Assembly (NCBI RefSeq): GCF_907177275.1
Contig: NZ_CAJSLV010000074.1
Coordinates: 1-57,622, forward strand
DNA from: Actinacidiphila cocklensis
GTDB lineage: Bacteria > Actinomycetota > Actinomycetes > Streptomycetales > Streptomycetaceae
Direction of reading: 5' to 3'
DNA length: 57,622 nt
The position numbers and the translations under genes are program-made. Under the pieces are notes generated by a model. The model worked only from the letters and a program-made list of their open reading frames with translations, did no database searches and was not told the origin of the DNA. The first letter of the stretch is position 1, and each line of letters begins with the position of its first letter. This document shows, one piece after another, positions 49,523-57,233 of the stretch.

Positions 49523-50143
49523 TCACCCCGCGATGCCCGCCGCGTCGATCAGGGCGGCGGCCGTGGTGACCGCGAGCCCTTCCAGGGTGTCCGCGCCGAT
49601 CCCGGCCCTGGCACTGGCGCCGTCGAAGACCAGCGTCAACTGGCGGGCCAGCAGGTCCGGTTCCGCGGCACCACCGCGTACGGCCTCCGCCCGGAAGAAG
49701 TCGGTGAGCACCTGCTTGCCGCGGGCGGCGACCACGCTGGCGGGGTGCTCCGGGTCCTTCAACTCGACCTGGGCGGCAAGGAACGGGCAGCCGCGGTAGT
49801 CGGGCGAGAGCGCGGTCTGCTCCAGCCGCTCGAAGACGTGCAGCAGCCGGTCGCGGGGAGCGCCGGGACCGTCGGGCGGCGGCAGCACCAGCGCCTGGTA
49901 GCCGGCCGCGGACCGGTCGAGGGCGGCGGCCAGCATGTCGTCCTTGCCGGCGAAGAGCTGGTACATCGAGCGCTTCGAGACACCCGCGGCCTTGCACAGG
50001 GCGTCGATGCCGACGCCGACGCCCTGCCGGTAGGAGAGCGCGGACGAGGCGTCCAGCAGGCGTTCACGGGAGGACGCCTTCGCTGCGTTCCCTGCGGACG
50101 ACGGCTCCCGGGCTGGTGGCGACTGCTTCGCGGTGGTGGCCAT
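49523..50143 (-). CDS. TetR-family regulator
   Basis: 206 residues. Helix-turn-helix VGIDALCKAAGVSKRSMYQL (about 43-62), with the aromatic YQLFAGKDDML that follows recognition helices. The C-terminal domain (PDYRGCPFLAAQVELKDPEH) is of the type found in regulators beside short-chain dehydrogenases. It is divergent from an SDR gene; a perfect 24-base palindrome and a second half-conserved copy lie between them, so it very likely controls both genes. Confidence 0.92.
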   Translation of the reverse strand: MATTAKQSPPAREPSSAGNAAKASSRERLLDASSALSYRQGVGVGIDALCKAAGVSKRSMYQLFAGKDDMLAAALDRSAAGYQALVLPPPDGPGAPRDRLLHVFERLEQTALSPDYRGCPFLAAQVELKDPEHPASVVAARGKQVLTDFFRAEAVRGGAAEPDLLARQLTLVFDGASARAGIGADTLEGLAVTTAAALIDAAGIAG

Positions 50144-50173
50144 GAGTCGAGAGTACCGCGCGGGCTCGACATC

Positions 50174-50191
50174 GGAAACAGATCGGTTTAC
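50174..50191. promoter_or_regulatory. Secondary TetR-type operator
   Basis: GGAAACAGATCGGTTTAC is an imperfect copy of the adjacent palindrome, centred 24 bases away from it and nearer the TetR start codon. Confidence 0.65.
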
Positions 50192-50194
50192 GCT

Positions 50195-50218
50195 GGTGGA
50201 AACCGATCGGTTTCCACC
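50195..50218. promoter_or_regulatory. Primary TetR-type operator, perfect 24-bp palindrome
   Basis: Each half reads GGTGGAAACCGA, and the two halves are exact reverse complements. It lies 40 to 63 bases before the SDR start and about 52 bases from the TetR start. Confidence 0.85.
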
Positions 50219-50257
50219 GTTCGGCGGCACAGCCACTCCCCTACCGAAGGAGCAGTC

Positions 50258-50965
50258 ATGCAGATCAAAGGCGCAGTCGTCCTCGTCACCGGCGCCAACC
50301 GGGGCCTCGGCGAGCAGTTCGTGAAGGCGCTGCTCGACGCGGGCGCCGCCAAGGTCTACGCCGCCGCCCGCAACCCCGACTCGGTGCGGGTCCCCGGAGC
50401 GGTGCCGATCGCCCTCGACATCACCGACCCCGCCTCGGTGCGCGCCGCAGCCGAGCAGGCACAGGACGTCACCCTGGTCGTCAACAACGCCGGCAGCTCC
50501 ACCGGAGCGGCCATCCTGGACGGCGAGCTGGGCGCGTACCGCACGGAATTCGAGACCCACGTGCTCGGCACCCTCGACGTCAGCCGGGCCTTCGCACCGA
50601 TCCTGGCCCGCGGCGGCGGCGGCGCGATCCTCAACGTCCTGTCGGTGCTGTCGTGGGTCACGCTGCCCGGCAGCGCCGCCTACGCCGCCGCGAAGTCGGC
50701 CGAGTGGTCGGTGACCAACGCGCTGCGGGTGACGCTGGCCGAGCAGGGCACCCAGGTCACGGCACTGCACGTCGGCTACATGGACACCGACATGACGGCC
50801 GCCGTCACCGCGCCCAAGCTCGACCCCGCCGACGTGGCGCGCACCGCGCTGGCCGGCGTGGAAGCGGGGCTGCACGAGGTGCTCGCCGACGACCTCAGCA
50901 AGCAGGTCAAGGCCGGCCTGGCAGCCGACCCGACCGCGCTCTACCCGCAGCTCGCAGCGAGCTGA
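50258..50965 (+). CDS. Short-chain dehydrogenase/reductase
   Basis: 235 residues. Cofactor loop TGANRGLGE (11-19), NNAG at 76-79, catalytic S129, Y142 and K146 (YAAAKSAEW). It is an NAD(P)-dependent oxidoreductase of unknown substrate. RBS GAAGGAG eight bases before the ATG. It is under apparent control of the divergent TetR gene and would be induced by that regulator's ligand. Confidence 0.93.
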   Translation: MQIKGAVVLVTGANRGLGEQFVKALLDAGAAKVYAAARNPDSVRVPGAVPIALDITDPASVRAAAEQAQDVTLVVNNAGSSTGAAILDGELGAYRTEFETHVLGTLDVSRAFAPILARGGGGAILNVLSVLSWVTLPGSAAYAAAKSAEWSVTNALRVTLAEQGTQVTALHVGYMDTDMTAAVTAPKLDPADVARTALAGVEAGLHEVLADDLSKQVKAGLAADPTALYPQLAAS

Positions 50966-51039
50966 GCCGGGGGCGGCGGCCGCCCTCCCCCGAGGTGGAC
51001 GCGCCGGGCCCGCGCGGGCACCCGTGCTACCGGACGAGG

Positions 51040-51250
51040 ACGGGAAGTGCGGCCAGGCCGTGGACCAGGCGGGGTGGATGCCGTGGCCGAACGCCAGGTG
51101 GCCCGCGGCATCCCGATCCGGTTCCAGGCTCTCCGGTTCCTCGTAGCGGGCCGGGTCGCGGTTGGCGGCGCCGATCGCCACCTGGACCGGTGCGCCCGCC
51201 GGAATGTCGGTACCGCCGAGCGTGATCGGCTGGGTCGCGTACCGGGTTCC
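51040..51250 (-). pseudogene. Cytochrome P450 C-terminal relic
   Basis: About 70 codons match the P450 C-terminus before the heme loop: RYATQPITLGGTDIPAG, VAIGAANRDPARYEEPESLE and HLAFGHGIHP. At the heme-binding site the expected Cys is gone: the sequence goes from GIHP to AWSTAWPHFP, consistent with a frameshift or deletion. Nothing of the upstream 300 residues remains. It lies in a 556-base gap between the SDR and UDG genes. Confidence 0.75.
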
Positions 51251-51345
51251 GGGAGGGCCGGCAGCTGCTGAGTGGCTGGGAGTGGGAGGCAGCGACACCC
51301 CGAGGCTGCGTGGGCAGCCGAGCGGCCTCCGGGTGGTGCACCAAC

Positions 51346-51507
51346 CTACCGCGCCTGCCGCGGAGTTGCCGCTTGGTGCGAATCGCCGTCAGGGGCGGGC
51401 GTGTTCCAGGACTCAAGCAGCCGCAGGGGCTGTTCGGTCGGTGAGCCCGGTTCCACGTTGCAGACGTACAGAGTCTGTTCCCCGTCGCCGGGAGGCGAGC
51501 TGATCAC
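51346..51507 (-). CDS. Possible small hypothetical ORF
   Basis: A 53-codon frame starting with GTG just downstream of the UDG gene, with a non-repetitive, balanced composition (EQTLYVCNVEPGSPTEQPLR). GAGGGG is too close to the start to be a good binding site. It may be a remnant or an unexpressed frame. Confidence 0.25.
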   Translation of the reverse strand: MISSPPGDGEQTLYVCNVEPGSPTEQPLRLLESWNTPAPDGDSHQAATPRQAR

Positions 51508-51521
51508 ACCCCTCGACGGGA

Positions 51522-52196
51522 TCAACGTCCCTCGTACGAGGCGGCGTTGAACGCGGCGAGCTGCTCGGTGAAGGCGCGGGCGCCGCCCTGGGCCGGGTGG
51601 CGGAGAGGGGTTGCCTCGATCCCCGCGCGGGCCAGGGCTCCTTGCGCCTTGCGGCCCACCGCGAGGAACGCCGTGATGCCGAACGCCTCCGCCAGTGCGC
51701 GCGCGACCGGCGCGCCGGCGGCCACCTCGGCCGCCCGGGGCGCCCGGTTGGTCGCCGGACGCCCGGGCTCGTGCGGGTGGTTGGGGTAGATCGCCCACAT
51801 CAGCGGGAGCGGTCCGCGCCACGCGGCCAGCGCCCGCCAGACGATCGCCGAGGACTGCTCCCAGTCCGCACCGGGATGCTCGGGCAACGCGAACCCGTCG
51901 CCCTGCGGAGACCCGGTGATGAGCCCGGGCCTGGCCGTCAGCTGCCGCATGCTCGTGAACGGCACCCCCGACACGGTGTGCCCGCGGTAGCCGGGTGCCT
52001 CACCGACCATCAGCACCCGCGGCCCGCCGTCGGCCATGGCGGCGGCCGTCAGCTCGTGGTAGCGCCGCAGATTGGATTCGCGAAGCCGCCCGTCCGGCTC
52101 GGGGCCGTACAGGAACTCCGCGTCGTCCGGCGTCGGAAGCGCACGCAGCAGCTCCCAGAACCTGCGGGTGTCGACGGTCCCCACCTGCTCCACCAC
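51522..52196 (-). CDS. Uracil-DNA glycosylase superfamily protein
   Basis: 224 residues. Motif 1 is VLMVGEAPGYRGHTVSGVPF (about 61-80) and motif 2 is LRHPAQGGAR (about 198-207), as in the UDG fold; the usual motif-1 catalytic Asp/Asn is not obvious, so the base specificity (uracil, hypoxanthine or other) is open. It probably excises a damaged base. Of two adjacent GTG codons the first follows GGAGAGAGC. It lies 49 bases after the flavoprotein gene and is probably co-transcribed with it. Confidence 0.82.
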   Translation of the reverse strand: MVEQVGTVDTRRFWELLRALPTPDDAEFLYGPEPDGRLRESNLRRYHELTAAAMADGGPRVLMVGEAPGYRGHTVSGVPFTSMRQLTARPGLITGSPQGDGFALPEHPGADWEQSSAIVWRALAAWRGPLPLMWAIYPNHPHEPGRPATNRAPRAAEVAAGAPVARALAEAFGITAFLAVGRKAQGALARAGIEATPLRHPAQGGARAFTEQLAAFNAASYEGR

Positions 52197-52245
52197 GCTC
52201 TCTCCGCCCCGACGGCGACTCCCCACGGACGAGGTGGGTCCGCCC

Positions 52246-53682
52246 TCAGCCGCGGTACGTCTCCAGCAGGCGCAGCCAGATCTCGCTGATCGTCGGGTAG
52301 GCGGGGACCGCGTGCCACAGCCGGTCCACCGGCACCTCGCCCACGACCGCCACCGTCGCCGAGTGCAGCAGCTCGCCGACACCCGGGCCGACGAAGGTGA
52401 CGCCGACCAGGATGCCGCGGTCCAGGTCGACGACCATCCTGGCTTTGCCGCGGTACCCGTCGCCGTACAGGCTCGCGCCGGCCACGTGGGCCAGGTCGTA
52501 GTCGACGACCTGGACGCGCCGCCCGGCCTGCTCCGCCTCGGCGGCCGACAGGCCCACCGCGGCGACCTCGGGGTCGGTGAAGACCACCTGCGGCACCGCC
52601 GCGTGGTCGGCGGTCGCCACGTGCGCGCCCCAGGGCGCGTCGTCCACCGGCTCGCCGTTGGCCCGGGCGCCGATCGCCGCCCCCGCCATCCTGCCCTGGT
52701 ACTTGCCCTGGTGGGTGAGCAGCGCCCGGTGGTTGACGTCGCCCGCCGCGTAGAGCCAGCCGCCCTCCACACCGGTGACCTGGCAGGTGTCGTCGACCGT
52801 CAGCCAGCTGCCCGGCTTGAGGCCGACGGTCTCCAGGCCGATGTCGCCGGTGTGCGGGGCGCGTCCGACGGCGAAGAGCACCTCGTCGGCGCTGATCCGG
52901 GCGCCGCCCTCGAGGCCGATCCTGACCTCGCCGCCGGCGCCGTCCCGCTCCACCGACGCGACGTTCGCCCCGAACCGCAGGTCGACGCCCGCCTCGCGCA
53001 TCGCGTCGGCGACCATCTCGCCGGCGAAGGGCTCGACCCGCTCCAGCAGCGCGCCGCCCCGCACCAGCAGGGTGACCTGGGAGCCGAGCGCCTGCCAGGC
53101 GGTGGCCATCTCGACCGCCACGACACCGCCGCCGACCACCGCGAGGCGCCGCGGGGCCTTCTTGGCGCTGGTGGCGTCCCTGCTGGTCCACGGGTTGACG
53201 TCGGCGATCCCCGGCATGGGCGGCAGGGCCGCGGTCGTGCCCGTGCACACCGCCACCGCGTGCCGGGCCGCCAGCCGGACGCTGCCGCCCTCCGGGGTCT
53301 CGACGACCACCTGGCGGGGACCGTCGAGCCGGCCGTGGCCGCGTACGAGATCCACGTCGACCGAGTCGAGCCAGGCGACCTGGCCGTCGTCCTTCCAGTT
53401 CGCGGTGAAGTAGTCGCGCCTGGCCAGCACCGCGGGGGTGTCCAGCGGTCCCTGCACGGCGTCCTTCAGCCCCGGCAGCCGGCGGGCGTCCGCCTGCGCC
53501 AGAGCCGGGCGCAGCAGCGCCTTGCTCGGCATGCACGCCCAATAGGAGCACTCTCCGCCGACCAGTTCGCTCTCCACGACCACCGTGCTCAGCCCGGCGG
53601 CACGCGCGCGGCCCGCCAGGTTCTCACCGACCGGGCCTGCACCGATGACGATCACGTCGTAGGTGCGGGGGGCGTCGTTCAT
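52246..53682 (-). CDS. FAD-dependent pyridine nucleotide-disulfide oxidoreductase
   Basis: 478 residues in the class I layout: FAD loop VIGAGPVGE (12-20), redox disulfide C45-x4-C50 (GECSYWACMPSKAL), NAD(P) loop VVGGGVVAVEMATAW near residue 185, FAD ribose site WLYAAGD, and a dimerization domain. The C-terminal catalytic His-Glu pair of lipoamide dehydrogenase reads AYPTISE, with Tyr where His should be, so it is not a classical Lpd, GR or MTR. Related actinobacterial proteins with Tyr or Phe here lack an assigned substrate. It is divergent from the phosphatase gene. Confidence 0.9.
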   Translation of the reverse strand: MNDAPRTYDVIVIGAGPVGENLAGRARAAGLSTVVVESELVGGECSYWACMPSKALLRPALAQADARRLPGLKDAVQGPLDTPAVLARRDYFTANWKDDGQVAWLDSVDVDLVRGHGRLDGPRQVVVETPEGGSVRLAARHAVAVCTGTTAALPPMPGIADVNPWTSRDATSAKKAPRRLAVVGGGVVAVEMATAWQALGSQVTLLVRGGALLERVEPFAGEMVADAMREAGVDLRFGANVASVERDGAGGEVRIGLEGGARISADEVLFAVGRAPHTGDIGLETVGLKPGSWLTVDDTCQVTGVEGGWLYAAGDVNHRALLTHQGKYQGRMAGAAIGARANGEPVDDAPWGAHVATADHAAVPQVVFTDPEVAAVGLSAAEAEQAGRRVQVVDYDLAHVAGASLYGDGYRGKARMVVDLDRGILVGVTFVGPGVGELLHSATVAVVGEVPVDRLWHAVPAYPTISEIWLRLLETYRG

Positions 53683-53789
53683 GGCAGCTCAGCTCCTGTT
53701 GCTGTCGGCGCACGGCGGGGGCGGGCCTGGGGGGCGCGCGGTCATCGTAAGGCGCCCGGTGACCGGAAGCCTTTCCCGCCCCCCGCGTG

Positions 53790-53810
53790 TCATACGCGTG
53801 CGACGTATGA
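53790..53810. promoter_or_regulatory. Inverted repeat between divergent flavoprotein and phosphatase genes
   Basis: TCATACG and CGTATGA with a seven-base spacer, in the 168-base divergent region. Symmetry, size and place suggest a dimeric regulator site; the regulator is not in the window. Confidence 0.5.
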
Positions 53811-53850
53811 TCAATTCGGGGAGCCGAACGGCGTCGCAGGAGGTGCAGCA

Positions 53851-54447
53851 ATGGGCGAGCTGGTGCTGATCCGGCACGGTGAGACGGAGTGGAGCCTGAC
53901 AGGGCAGCACACCAGTTACACCGACCTGCCGCTCACCGAGAACGGCGAGGCGCAGGCCCGCTCCCTGGCGCCGCTGCTCGCCTCCCGGCACATCTTCTGC
54001 GTCCTGACCAGCCCGATGCAGCGCGCCCGCGACACGGCGAAGCTGGCCGGTCTCGACCGCACCAGGGTCGATCCCGGGCTGCACGAGTGGGACTACGGCG
54101 GCTACGAGGGTGTGACCACCCGGGACATCCACCGCGAGCGGCCCGGCTGGGACTTGTGGACCGACGGTGTGATCCCCGGCCCCGAGGGCCATCCGGGTGA
54201 GACGCCGCAGCAGATCGGCGAGCGCGCCGACCGGGTCCTGGCCCGCGCCGACGCGGCCTTCACCAACGGCGACGGCGGCGATGTGGTGCTGGTCGCACAC
54301 GCCCACTTCCTGCGGGTGCTGACGGCCCGCAGGCTGGGCCTGCCGCCCGCCGACGGCGCCCTCTTCCAGCTGGCCACCGGTACGGTCAGCAGGATCGGCT
54401 CCGAGCACGGCCGCCATGTGCTGACCTCGTGGAACCGCCAGCCCTGA
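53851..54447 (+). CDS. Histidine phosphatase family protein
   Basis: 198 residues. The catalytic RHGE is at 8-11 (LVLIRHGETEW), with R58 (SPMQRARDTAKLAG), the acid Glu in LHEWDYGGYEG, and the second His in VVLVAHAHFLRVL. It belongs to the phosphoglycerate mutase-like phosphatases; the substrate is unknown, small phosphoesters being likely. AGGAGG eight bases before the ATG gives a strong start. The intergenic 172 bases after it hold no gene; a GCCGTACGCCCG direct repeat is present. Confidence 0.92.
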   Translation: MGELVLIRHGETEWSLTGQHTSYTDLPLTENGEAQARSLAPLLASRHIFCVLTSPMQRARDTAKLAGLDRTRVDPGLHEWDYGGYEGVTTRDIHRERPGWDLWTDGVIPGPEGHPGETPQQIGERADRVLARADAAFTNGDGGDVVLVAHAHFLRVLTARRLGLPPADGALFQLATGTVSRIGSEHGRHVLTSWNRQP

Positions 54448-54619
54448 GCCGTACGCCCGCCGCCTGAACGGCCGTACGCCCGCGGCGGACCCGGCACCCG
54501 ACACGCCGGGCACCCCGCATGTCGCCGTCTGCCGGGGACGCGCGCGAGCGACGACACTGGTCGCTCCACACTCCCGTCCCCGTACGGGCCGGTGTGCGCC
54601 GACAGGTGAGGGAGCGCGT

Positions 54620-56143
54620 ATGACGGTGACGGCACAGGATCAGCGGCCGCGGCTTGCGTCGCCCTGGACCCGCGGCGGCGCCGCGGCGCTTGCCGGGGCG
54701 CTGCCCGCGCTGGCCTTTCCCGCGCCGTCGCTGTGGTGGCTGGCCTATGTGGCCCTGGTGCCGTGGATGCTGCTCGCGCGCTCCGCCCCGAGTGCGCGGC
54801 GGGCCGCGCTCGACGGGTGGCTGGGCGGGGCCGGCTTCATGCTGGCCGTGCACCACTGGCTGATCCCGAGCCTGAACGTCTTCATCGTGGTGCTGGCGCT
54901 GCTGCTCGGCACGCTGTGGGCGCCCTGGGGCTGGCTGGTGCGCCGGCTGCTGGGCGCGGGCGCGGTGGGGCCGCCGCGGGTCGCGCCCGCGCTGGTGCTG
55001 CTGCCGTGCGGCTGGCTGATGGTGGAGCTGGCGCGGTCCTGGCAGTATCTCGGCGGTCCCTGGGGGCTGCTGGGGGCCAGCCAGTGGCAGGTGGCGCCGG
55101 CGCTGCGGCTGGTGTCGATCGGCGGGGTGTGGCTGGCCAGCCTGCTGGTGGCGCTGGTGAACACCGTCGTGGTCGCGCTGGTCGCCGTCCCCGAGGTGCG
55201 CAGGCCCGCCGTCGGGGCGCTGCTGGCCACCGCGGTGCTGACCGCCGCGGTCTGGCTGTGGACGCCGCGGCCGCACGCGGCGGGCAGCACCAGGATCGCC
55301 GTGGTGCAGCCCGGGGTGATCGCCACCGGCGACGCGCGGCTGGACCGGGAGGTGCAGCTGACAGCGCAACTGGCCGGCAGCCACCCGGACCTGGTGGTGT
55401 GGGGCGAGAGCAGCATCGGCGTCGACCTGACCGCGCGGCCCGACGTGGCGCGCAGGCTGGCCGCGCTGTCCCGGCAGGTCGGCGCCGACCTGCTGGTCAA
55501 CGTGGACGCCAAGAGGGCCGACGGCAGCGGTATTTCCAAGACCTCGGTGCTGATCGGCCCACACGGGGCGAGCGGGCCGTCGTACGACAAGATGCGGTTG
55601 GTGCCGTTCGGCGAGTACATCCCGCTGCGGACGGTGCTCGGCTGGGCGACCTCGGTGGGCAAGGCGGCGGGCGAGGACCGGCAGCCGGGCAGCCGGCAGG
55701 TGGTGATGGACACCGGGCGGCTGCGGTTCGGACCGCTGGTGTGCTTCGAGACGGCCTTCCCCGACATGAGCCGCCATCTGGCGGGCGACGGCGCCCAGCT
55801 GCTGGTGGCCCAGTCCTCCACGTCGTCCTTCCAGCACAGCTGGGCGCCTGCGCAGCACGCCTCGCTGGCCGCGCTGCGGGCCGCGGAGAGCTGGCGGCCG
55901 ATGGTGCACGCCACGCTGACCGGGATCAGCGCGGTCTACGACGCCGACGGCCGGCGGGTCGGCCGCAGGATCGGCACCGGGGCCGGCACCACGGCGGTCT
56001 ACCAGGTGCCGCTGGCCTCCGGCCGCAGCCTTTACGTGCGGTTCGGCGACTGGGTGCCGCACCTGGCGCTGCTGCTGGTGCTGGCCGCGGCGGCCTACGA
56101 GCTGACCCGGGCGGTCAGGGGGCCAGTGCCCGTACCTCGGTGA
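54620..56143 (+). CDS. lnt: Apolipoprotein N-acyltransferase
   Basis: 507 residues. N-terminal membrane domain of about six to seven segments (20-215) and a nitrilase-like catalytic domain, closing with one membrane segment. The triad is complete: E263 (VVWGESSIG), K324 (YDKMRLVPFGEY), C375 (GPLVCFETAF). It adds the third acyl chain to lipoprotein N-terminal Cys at the outer face of the membrane. Streptomyces usually have more than one Lnt. Its last 29 bases overlap the convergent oxidoreductase gene. Confidence 0.95.
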   Translation: MTVTAQDQRPRLASPWTRGGAAALAGALPALAFPAPSLWWLAYVALVPWMLLARSAPSARRAALDGWLGGAGFMLAVHHWLIPSLNVFIVVLALLLGTLWAPWGWLVRRLLGAGAVGPPRVAPALVLLPCGWLMVELARSWQYLGGPWGLLGASQWQVAPALRLVSIGGVWLASLLVALVNTVVVALVAVPEVRRPAVGALLATAVLTAAVWLWTPRPHAAGSTRIAVVQPGVIATGDARLDREVQLTAQLAGSHPDLVVWGESSIGVDLTARPDVARRLAALSRQVGADLLVNVDAKRADGSGISKTSVLIGPHGASGPSYDKMRLVPFGEYIPLRTVLGWATSVGKAAGEDRQPGSRQVVMDTGRLRFGPLVCFETAFPDMSRHLAGDGAQLLVAQSSTSSFQHSWAPAQHASLAALRAAESWRPMVHATLTGISAVYDADGRRVGRRIGTGAGTTAVYQVPLASGRSLYVRFGDWVPHLALLLVLAAAAYELTRAVRGPVPVPR

Positions 56144-57035
56144 CGATCCGTTCGCACAGCTCGTGGGTGGCGAGGGCGTCCCGCCCGTCGAGCGGGGTGC
56201 CGGCGCGGACCGCGTCGAGGAAGGCCAGGGTGATCTGCTCTATGCCGCGCTGCCGGGCGACCGGCACCCAGTCGCCGCGGCGGCGCACCGTCGGCTGGCC
56301 CTTGTGGTCGACGACCTCGGCGAGGTTGAGCACCTGGCGCCTGGTGTCGGCACCGCTGATGTCGAGGCTCTCCTCGACCGAGCCGCTCATCCGGTTCATC
56401 GAGCCGATCGCGGTGAAGCCGTCGCCGGACAGCTGCAGCACGACGTGGTGCAGCAGGCCGTCCACGACCTTCGCCGAGACCCCGACCTGCTCGACGGCGC
56501 CCGGTGCGAGGAAGCGCAGGGTGTCCACGACGTGGATGAAGTCGTCGAAGACGACCTCGCGGGGGTCGTCCGCCAGGCCGATCCGGTTCTTCTGCAGGAA
56601 GATCAGGTCCCGCGGGTGGTCCAGGCACTGCAGGTAGCCGGGCGCGTAGCGGCGGTTGAAGCCGGCCATCAGCGACACCCCGCGCTCCTCGGCGAGCGCG
56701 ACCAGGCGGCGGGCGCCCTCGGCGTCCCGGGCCAGCGGTTTGTCGACATAGACCGGCACGCCCGCCTCGACGACGCGGGCGGCGATCTCGACGTGGGCTT
56801 GCGTGGGCGCGTGGACGAACGCGGCGTCCAGGCCCTGGTCGAGCAGCGCGTCCAGGGTGGTGTGCCGGTGCGGCAGCCGGTAGGTGTCGCCGATCCTGTC
56901 CAGGGTCGCGGGGGTGCGGGTCTGGAGGTGGAGTTCCAGGCCCGGCTGGGCGGTCAGCACCGGCAGGTACGCCTTCTGCGCGATGTCACCGAGGCCGATG
57001 ACGCCGATCTTCAGTGGGGCGCTGCCCGATGCCAT
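56115..57035 (-). CDS. Gfo/Idh/MocA-family oxidoreductase
   Basis: 306 residues. The nucleotide loop is IGVIGLGDIAQKAYLP (about 10-25), followed by AAFVHAPTQAHVEIA and VYVDKPLA, where the Lys is the family's catalytic EKP-type residue (here DKP). The C-terminal alpha/beta domain binds the substrate, likely a sugar, inositol or related polyol. The ATG is chosen over a long GC-rich extension upstream. Its stop overlaps the end of lnt. Confidence 0.9.
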   Translation of the reverse strand: MASGSAPLKIGVIGLGDIAQKAYLPVLTAQPGLELHLQTRTPATLDRIGDTYRLPHRHTTLDALLDQGLDAAFVHAPTQAHVEIAARVVEAGVPVYVDKPLARDAEGARRLVALAEERGVSLMAGFNRRYAPGYLQCLDHPRDLIFLQKNRIGLADDPREVVFDDFIHVVDTLRFLAPGAVEQVGVSAKVVDGLLHHVVLQLSGDGFTAIGSMNRMSGSVEESLDISGADTRRQVLNLAEVVDHKGQPTVRRRGDWVPVARQRGIEQITLAFLDAVRAGTPLDGRDALATHELCERIVTEVRALAP

Positions 57036-57233
57036 CCGCACTCCTTGAGCCGTTGCCGTACTTCCCCTGGTGGGGGCGGTTTCACCGCAGCATACGGGCC
57101 GGTTTCCGGCCCGCTTCCGGGCGGGGCCGCCGTTGCCTTTCACCCGCAGGGGTGAGTGGCGGGTACACCGGGGCAGGACTTTCACTCCTGCGGGGACTGT
57201 CGGGCGCCGTGCGGTGCGGGCAGGGTGGGCGGA

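Noticed and set aside
51260..51500. Possible tRNA or structured RNA in the gap before the UDG gene
   Set aside because: Local G/C-rich inverted segments do not form a cloverleaf with a T-loop GTTCGA pattern and no CCA-type end was found.
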